From Epiperipatus broadwayi (Eukaryota; Onychophora; Udeonychophora; Euonychophora; Peripatidae), in contig JAQFVV010000003.1 of assembly GCA_028023455.1 (NCBI GenBank), positions 394,001 through 458,000 on the forward strand: a stretch of DNA of 64,000 nt, read 5' to 3'. Below are positions 56,700-64,000 of the stretch, in pieces (the stretch's first letter is position 1; every line of letters begins with the position of its first letter). The translations under genes and the position numbers were made by a program. The notes beneath the pieces were generated by a model. The model was not told the origin of the DNA, did not search any database, and was given only the letters and a program-made list of their open reading frames with translations.

Positions 56700-58200
56700 A
56701 AAAAATTGGACATCCCGACAGAAATATAGACAGGATAAATTAATATAAAAGCATTTAAATAAATAAGTGAAAAAATAAACATTCTTGGAGATTTAAAATA
56801 AGGTGATGAGATAGCAAATTTTTTTTTTTCAGAAATTATTGAAGCATGAAGTTTTTTCATCTAAACTTAAAAATACTTTATAGTATTGTTCAAATTTATA
56901 AAAATAAAAACGATAAAAATGACTGCAATAATTTGTTTTGTGGAATATCATAGTTCTTTATTGCAGAAAATATATTTTCAAGGCTTTTGTTGAAAAGGTT
57001 TCTGTATATTGTCACAAATAAATAATAGCAGAAACTCAATATAGTTTTAGCAAATTAAGAAAGACTATAGATAGGCATGATTTTTATTGCTGCCAAATAA
57101 ATGCAATAAAAAAGTGTCATGAGAAATCATGTGATTTAGACATTAATTTTTATTAATATTTGATCAAGGCATTTAAGTCAATTGATCAAATAAGTTCATG
57201 ATAATATTTAAAATTATTTTAGTTGGCTATCAAAACTTTATTTTATACAAATTTTATAAGATGAGATGAGAGAATATGTTATTATTGCTGGTATCATTAA
57301 TTTACAGGTGGCTCAATACAATAAGCATCAAGATTTGATCGATTTAATTTGAACTGATTTAAAAGACTACAAATCTTATCAGTTCCAGATTAATAATATG
57401 CTGATGATTGTGCTACTCTTTTCAATTCAAAAGAGTATCTATAAAATTTACTTCACATTTTGAATGCAACTTAAAAAAGGTTTGGTTAAGCAATTACTAT
57501 CCAAACACTAATAATAAAAAAACTCTAGCAATATTTTATCTGGATGGTTATCAGCTTCATAATAGTTTTTAAGGACAGACTTTGATTTTAAGATACAACA
57601 TAAATTCCAATGTATTGTTAATGCAATTAACAAATTAAACAAATATGTTATTTCACCAAAGCTTTATAATTATATCAATTAAATTAAATATAAAAAGTTA
57701 TTTTTTGTTATATCCTTTTATGAAGGTATGATCTATAGGTACAACATAAAGATAATGCAAAAATTTCATTTAAAAATGTTCTGTAACATGATAAAATTTT
57801 GATGTTGAGATTATTAAGATCAATCAGTATATTCTGTAGTTTGTTATGACATTATAAAGTGTATTATTGCAAAGTTATAGCTTGAGAAGATGTATATAAT
57901 TTTATAATTCATTGAATAATTACTATTTAATTTGTATTGGGTATGAATAATAGATGAAACAAAAATTCCAAAGAAGTATTTTATGCAAAATTTGACTATA
58001 GGTTTCATGAAACAATAAATGAATCTATTTACTTTATAATATTATGTTAAAAATACTTCAAAGAAAAGTAATAGCTGAGAATTAAATATAATTATGAACC
58101 ACAATTAAGCATGATATTGAAATATTTTTTAAGTTTAGTAATAAAAGACTAACTCATCAGCATATTATATAGATGAAATATTAGTAATTCATAAATAGAA
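56700..58200 (+). pseudogene. heavily decayed LINE reverse transcriptase, YADD type
   Basis: No frame is open for long, but across frames the ordered landmarks of a LINE RT are readable. They are YKNKNDKNDCNN followed by GIS (fingers, near 56910), a QYSF..L-KTID segment, CHEKSCDLDINFY and KAFKSID (first catalytic Asp region, near 57165), GGSIQ (near 57310), YADD with CATLFNSKEYL (near 57400), KKTLAIFY (near 57520), and YRYNIKIMQKFHLK (thumb region, near 57740). The order and spacing match a widespread metazoan LINE type. I leave the clade open. Dozens of stops show that it is ancient. Confidence 0.65.
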
Positions 58201-58869
58201 TTGCTAGTTCATGTTAAAACATATTTTAAATATTTTTTTCTTTCTTGGTATCTTTTTATTTCTTGTGGAGAAAGAATAATCATACTAATTTACAAGAAAC
58301 TGTGATTGCTAGTGATCATTTTCAATATACAAATAACCACTTTGGAAGTTAGTAATTAAAATACAAAAATCATATTATTAAATTTAGAATATTATATATT
58401 TATAACAACTATTTATCATTATTATATTCTTTATTTAAATTTGGCAAAGAGGTTTGTTTATCAGTGTGCTTATTTATAAACTTTTACACTTTTATGTAGA
58501 ATAAAATTTCAACACAAGTTTAATACATTTAAATTCAATAGGATTGCTTGAAATTTGATATATAACTATTTAATACCAGGCTAATCCATATGAGTCAGTA
58601 ATCTTTTTGGTAGGTCACTAATTTCTTAGATATAGACAGAGGACAGAAAAATATTAAATGTTTTGATATCAAATCATTTAAAATTTATTTTTACAACTTT
58701 TATTTGTTTTAAGTAAATGTCACAGAGGGTAGTATAGAGATTACTTTTTTTTTCATTTTAATTAATCATAGAAATTGCTTGGATGAATGGGAGAAAAAAA
58801 TAAATGAAGCAAAGAAAAGAAAGTGACTATAAAGAAATTAACAATATTTTCATACAATAAATATGATGT

Positions 58870-59500
58870 AGCAATAATTGTATGGAAAAGAATGGCAGTA
58901 GCAGGATTAACAAAGGGGCATTAGATTATTTAGAAAAAGTACAAAGAAAAGCAGGATAACATGCATTAGATACAGTTGTGTAAATGGCAAAGGAGGCAAG
59001 TCAAGCAGAAATGAGGTGATCACATTTTTATATGAGATGTAAAAAGCAAAATGAAAATGTATTTATGAATAATAAGAGAATAGCCAAAATAGTATTTAAT
59101 TGGGTTATGAGTAAAGGGCAGGCAACAATGGTAGACAGAAAATTTGGATAAAGACTTTATGTCAATATATTTATATAAAAGATGGGATGATTGTGTTAGA
59201 AGAATTGTTGAGTGTTATAGTGGCAAGGAATGGGTAGAAGAATATATGCATTAATAAAAACTAGAGAATTGGAGAGATAGAGAACTAGTATGGAGAATAA
59301 AAAGATTTTAAATATATATAGATGTAAACAAACAGGATATTGGGTGTGAGTTTTATGATAATAGAAAAGAAAGTAGTTTATTGTTTAAGCTTCAAACAGA
59401 ATTGTTAGCAACAAGAGAATACATACATAAATGAAAAATTTGGGGTAATTTGGTCTGCATGTTATTTAAAGAATATATGGAAAATATTAGGCTTCTGTTA
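58870..59500 (+). pseudogene. decayed LINE C-terminal region (second family)
   Basis: Readable pieces are ALDYLEKVQRKAG, HALDTVV and MAKEASQAEM, resembling the LxKLExVQRKxGRxALG... segment found after the RT domain in one group of metazoan LINEs. They are followed downstream by YDNRKESSLLFKLQTELLATREY and a degraded Cys-containing end. Many stops and frame changes are present. It lies in the same orientation just after the YADD-type LINE but belongs to a different sequence type, so these are two separate old insertions. Confidence 0.5.
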
Positions 59501-60255
59501 ATGTAAATGCTTATAAGAATAAAGAGTACAAATAATAAGGTTGTGAGAGAATAAATATAAACAAGGTGATTATATAGAAAATGGGTTTAGGGGTTTTGTG
59601 CTGGATTTGGAAAAAAGATAAGGGGAATTTAGATATAAAAGCCATAGAACAGACAAAAATAACATTGTGAAAATGGGATAGAGCAGGATAGAGAAAAATA
59701 TAGGAAAAACTTTGGGTGGGAAATGGAAATGGAAGGTAAAAATGGCTAACAGGTTTGTCTGGAAATAGTGACTGAGAGATTCCTGACTCTGAGAAAGCAT
59801 AAGGCATAGTGCATCACATTGCATTACATCACATTCACTTTAATAACCTTTTAAAATAAGATTTAATAAAGTTAAGCTCAATATAATTTGCTGAAATTTT
59901 GTACATTTAAAAAAAATGTTTATAGAAATGATACAACACATTAATATTTTACATACAGTGATTTAGTTTCTTAGATATAGAAGGAAGTGAGAGGGTCAAT
60001 GTTCTAAGTAATGCTTGCAATTTTCTTGGTTGCAATTGTAAACTTCATTTAAATAATATGAAAGATTGTTTATAATATAGTTTTGTTAAGCTTTTTTTTA
60101 TTAATTTTTTTTTTTTCTAATAAAAAAAAATGTCAACCAATTTTAAACAGGAAAGTTAGTTTCTGATTTATTGAAGCAGTCAATCTTAGCTTAAGATTGA
60201 GCTTCATGTTTCCACCTATTAATCTGTGTTTAAACCCTATATCCCGTCCCACTCC
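59501..60255. other. non-coding, possible LINE 3' flank
   Basis: A G/A-biased plus strand up to 59830 may be the 3' part of the preceding LINE. Two overlapping minus-strand frames here are Phe/Ser/Leu/Pro-rich complements of the purine-rich strand and are not considered genes. Confidence 0.4.
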
Positions 60256-60261
60256 TTTTGT

Positions 60262-60430
60262 CATATATATATATATATATGTATATATTTGAGATGCGCT
60301 CCTAAGTTATAAAATTTTAATGTTTCACTAACAATTTTTTAAAATTATTACTAATTATTTTTTTATTAATTATTAGTTTTTTTTTTATTAAAGTATTATA
60401 GGTGCAGCTCAAATATATATATAGGAGCAA
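60262..60430. repeat. short foldback repeat with TA-run ends
   Basis: TATATATTTGAGATGCGCTCCTAA pairs with TTATAGGTGCAGCTCAAATATATATA, with an A/T-rich inner part that also pairs loosely. The ends merge into TA microsatellite runs. Confidence 0.65.
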
Positions 60431-60816
60431 AATACTAACAAAATATTGATTTTTTTTTGTAAATATTTTATTATACGTCATTTTACTTTTTCTTTTTAAA
60501 GTATTTTTTCTTATTAAACTGTACTTTATAAAATCCAATATGGAAGATGCAACTGCTAATTGTCCAAAAATAATTAAGGGGTTGGAAACACTATTGTTTT
60601 AATCTGGAGAAGGTATTTTTAATTAAAGTTTTTACTTAAAATGGGATTAAGATTAAAGATTTTCTTTTGTTATAAACATTTTTGTCAAATCTATTTCTAA
60701 TCTGGAAATAGATTTGAATTTATTTTTGGATGTTATCTAATGTTGCATCTTTCAAAAACAATAAACAAAGAAATGTAAAATTTCTGTTAGATCAGATATT
60801 AGATGGTGAGCTAAAA

Positions 60817-61140
60817 CTAAGTAATTAAAAGCATTCCAGGGATATCTGAGTGGGGTATAAAATGGCCAAATTTTAGATCACCAGGAGAGAGATTAGTGAC
60901 TATAGAGAGAACTGATTGTAAACATATTACACATTGCTTGAAACTTAAAATGATGTAGTAGTAAATCCACCATCCTTCTCGGCCCTGTTGGGTCATCATC
61001 TTCCACTGCCATACCATTCTGCTGCCTAAGAGTGAAGTAAAAGCCTGACCTAAGAACTTTAATGCTAATAGAAGCTTGCTTCCACTGAAAAACTTGCATT
61101 TCAATTGGCGTGCATGTGCCATACTTTAAATTGGACATTT
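60817..61140 (-). CDS. unrecognised frames in a complex block (possible exon or old element)
   Basis: Two overlapping minus-strand frames of 101 and 81 codons lie in DNA that is less AT-rich than the flanks. The second contains QWKQASISIKVLRSGFYFTL and EDDDPTGPRRM, which look compositionally like real protein. I recognise no family, and the start codons have no special context. This may be a decayed repeat or an exon of an unseen gene. Confidence in coding is low. Confidence 0.2.
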
Positions 61141-61144
61141 AAAA

Positions 61145-63755
61145 TTTCAAGGTAACTTTTCAAGCCATCACCTCAAACTGAATCTATCAAGATTTCTTCT
61201 AATATGTGATTTAACTTTGTTTTGTTTTAATATGTAATTTACTCTTAAGTCATTTCTATAAATTTAACTCTCTCTCATATGCTCTTAACTTTCCTTAACT
61301 TTGGTGCAGTCATTTATTTATTACTTGATTTTATATGTGTGCTTTTATTATTAATATGCTAATTTCCAGCAACCAGGCATACATAATTTTTAAAATCCTT
61401 TTTGTCTTTTAATTAAATCTCCATTAATTAAGGATTTAACATTCCCTAAAAATATAATGTATTGTTAATTAATACGCTCACCAGATTGTTTTACGAGCCA
61501 ATATTTTATTTATGTTTTAGTACAAAAAAAATATATATTTGTTTAACTCTGGATTTTCTACCCAGGGTAAATCCAGAACTCAAGCTAATTAGTGCTTTGA
61601 AATCTTATTTATTTTATAAATGTTATTCAATACTGAAAAGGTGACCAATTAGTTTTTTTTTTATAACTGCGAGTTTTATTTTTACATACTCTTAAAATAT
61701 CAAATACAGTACTTAAATATTCTCAGTTGTTGTAAAATCCACAAAGGTGGGATTGAATTATTTTAAATAATAAAAAAGGGAAGAGGGTAAATCTTAATGT
61801 TTCTTTTACTAAATAAAATCTTCAAGTATATTTTAGTAAATGAAATCTAAACCTCTCTCTATATATTATAACCGCATAGCATATTATTTGTGTAAATTAT
61901 AGTACTCAAACAAGGGTCATTTATTTTAAAGCAGTAAAATTTATTCAATGTCATTAGTGACATGAATCATTAGTGTTACTGACATTTGGCTTATCTTCAT
62001 GATTATATATATATATATATATGCATGCTTCTTAATCTGGGGGTTGCAACAAGTTCGAACCCATAGATTTTCTTTCAAACCTTGTCCTGAGAATAGTTGA
62101 TCTACCCAGGACCATTTATGTTGTATAAAAAGGCCTCTGGTGGTGATTCCCTAAGTCTGGAACATGCTATACCTATTCACTTTCTTTGTTAAAAAAGGCC
62201 TTCACGTCAGTAAATATCCATGGCATGACTATCCACTTTGTATTTCATACAGAAGCACAACATTTCCTGTTATTTTGGCCATTATGTTAGTACTGCCCAA
62301 ACTTCATATTATTATTATTTCTTTTGCTTATGACCTAATTTTAATGCTGTAATAATATTAAAAATTGTGCTCTGCTCAAAATATATATAAATGCCAACTA
62401 TTACTATTTTTATTAATTAAATTTATTTCAATCTTATACAATCCCATCATCACAACTTATTTCTGTATTTAAGAGTATCTATATGCCTTGGGGAAAATAA
62501 AGCGTTCTTCTTACTAACACTAATTAAAAGAAGTTTTATTTAAGTATTTTGTCTTATAATCAAATATATTTTTCAAATGTATTTTATTTATTTTTATGAC
62601 CGTAATGATGTGAAAATAGTTTGTATTATATCTGTAATAAATCTTGGAATGCTCCCTGAAATAATGTTAGTCACCATGTTTCAGAACTGTAAATCAAAGC
62701 ATTAATGGCCATAATATGTAATTCTTTCTAATAGTTGATTGGCATCTTAATATTGGACCCACTAAAGATGTGTGCTTATTTATAATATATTATTTAGCTA
62801 ATAAAAAGCATATGAGAAATAATAGCATCAATGACACTATGTAATCATCTACCGCTTACTCATTCATGCACATACTAATGTTTGCAATTAATTTATAAAT
62901 GTGTGTAAACAATTTGTCATTATATTAAAGTAATTTTTATTATCCAACTTGGCTGAGTAGTTCAAATTTCTCTTTTCTCCACTTCCAAACATACAGCCAT
63001 GCGTAAACATATTTTAGTTAAGTCATAGTTAATAGATGTCTCATTGTTTTTCTCCGCTTTACTAGTGGGCTAGGTTAAAATTAATTCTCATCCATCATCA
63101 CTGTTATTTATTAGGTGTTATATCTGGGGCTTAGAGAGTGGGTTTGAATTCAGGCTGGTCCCTGACCTAAATCTCGGGCTGGACTGGGTTTGAAGTACAT
63201 TTTGTGAGTTCCAGCTCATGTTAGATGGAATACATGTTTTGACCGGTACATTATTATACATATATAATAAAGTACACATAATAAATATATATGTACACAC
63301 ACATAAATAGTATACATGTTAAGTTACTGCAGATATATCTACTGATTTAAATACATGATAGTTGAAGTTGATTTAACATAAAATTATATGTATTAAGTGA
63401 AGATCATTTACAAAGTAGTTTTGGGAAGCATTTTTTTTTAAATAAAAATTTTCAATCAAAAGCAAAAATGTCAAACACTTTTTACTTAAAAAAATATTTG
63501 ATATTTTAGTTACTTATATGTGTGTATTATTATGTACACATACTAAAAATGATATATATCTAAGGAGTATACATTTTAATTTATAAGGAGTATATATTTT
63601 AATTTATAAGAAGAAATATCTAATGTTATATATCAACCAGAAATGTCAAGTCATTTTAAGATGCAATATAGTTTTGCATCTTTATTTACTCTGCCAATAC
63701 TAAAAAATTAAAAATTAAATATATATATATTAAATGCTTTTATTTACTGTGCACT
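61145..63755. other. AT-rich non-coding region
   Basis: No gene is supported. TA runs occur near 62000 and the block 62020-62170 is somewhat more complex. The block 63110-63260 shares a GACCGGTACA core, inverted, with the GTACCGGTCAA at 23941, plus a loose match of CTTCAAAC-CAG-CC. This may be a diverged repeat but is too weak to call. Confidence 0.45.
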
Positions 63756-63760
63756 TCAAC

Positions 63761-63969
63761 CACAATTAGGATTCTTGAAATGAAAGCATGGGATTCAAAA
63801 AATTAATTAACTGAATCCCTTGGAATCCAGAAATTAATTAAGTCAATCCTTCATAAATTAATTTGATTAATTTCTGGACTCCCATGTCTTTATATCAAGG
63901 AATCAACTTCATTAATTTCTTGAGTCTCTCATGCTTTTATTTCAAGTTAAATCTAAAAATCCCAATTGT
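63761..63969. repeat. foldback repeat at the right window edge
   Basis: CTTGAAATGAAAGCATGGGATTCAA pairs with the partner around 63917-63945 (TTGAGTCTCTCATGCTTTTATTTCAAG), and TGGAATCCAGAAATTAATTAA pairs with TTAATTTCTGGACTCC nearer the centre (about 63856). CACAATTAGG and CCCAATTGT at the outer ends extend the symmetry with an indel. Confidence 0.75.
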
Positions 63970-64000
63970 AATTGAAGAAACATTGTTTTTTTCTTTTTAG

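Noticed and set aside
59511-59824. Overlapping minus-strand frames of 98 and 84 codons rich in Phe, Ser, Pro and Leu
   Set aside because: They are the complement of a purine-rich strand next to a decayed plus-strand LINE, with no start context or motif.
63110-63260. Dispersed repeat shared with 23940-24080 (inverted GTACCGGTCAA core)
   Set aside because: Only the 10-11 base core and a loose CTTCAAAC-CAG-CC match are visible, which is not enough to claim homology without an alignment.

Overview
This is a stretch of a eukaryotic, almost certainly invertebrate metazoan, nuclear genome. It is very AT-rich and has no operons. I found no convincing multi-exon host gene. Nearly every open frame that makes sense belongs to a mobile element: Ty3/gypsy LTR retrotransposons, several decayed LINEs including an RTE-type copy, hAT and Tc1/mariner/pogo-type DNA transposons, and tRNA-derived SINEs. 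The species cannot be fixed from the sequence. The element mix fits arthropods, molluscs, flatworms and cnidarians about equally, and there is no rRNA, mitochondrial gene or recognisable host exon to decide.

1-13.5 kb: two related Ty3/gypsy elements. Element A enters from the left window edge with a partial gag, then protease-RT and RNase H-integrase in broken frames, a polypurine tract and a 3' LTR start. Element B (5907-13246) appears to sit inside A's 3' LTR in the same orientation. B is complete: 1.54 kb LTRs differing by only about a dozen substitutions, an ATAG target-site duplication, a primer-binding site, gag-protease-RT-RNase H in one frame and integrase in an overlapping frame. B is young and visibly less AT-rich than its surroundings.

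13.5-34.6 kb: mostly non-coding. It holds three short tRNA-derived SINE copies (15.2-16.3 kb, one with an 11-bp target duplication), two fragments of one LINE family on opposite strands (16.4 and 32.4-33.9 kb), an 0.83 kb near-palindrome (23.1-23.9 kb), a 480-bp hAT-type MITE (29.1-29.6 kb), an old direct repeat split by the second LINE, and a 400-bp compound tetranucleotide array.

34.6-49.4 kb: tandem and simple repeats, several foldback repeats, and a pogo-like non-autonomous transposon (46.1-47.6 kb) with its own nested palindrome.

49.4-64 kb: a 5'-truncated RTE-type LINE with a TGATGA tail, a hAT transposon with 8-bp target duplications and a truncated transposase, a cluster of foldback repeats, two heavily decayed LINEs, and a final foldback at the right edge.

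No candidate here is clearly a new biological system. The least conventional items are (i) the gypsy pair, whose Gag shows no zinc knuckle and whose integrase has a DD34E spacing, and (ii) the unusual density of long foldback repeats, one with a single-arm relative 9 kb away.
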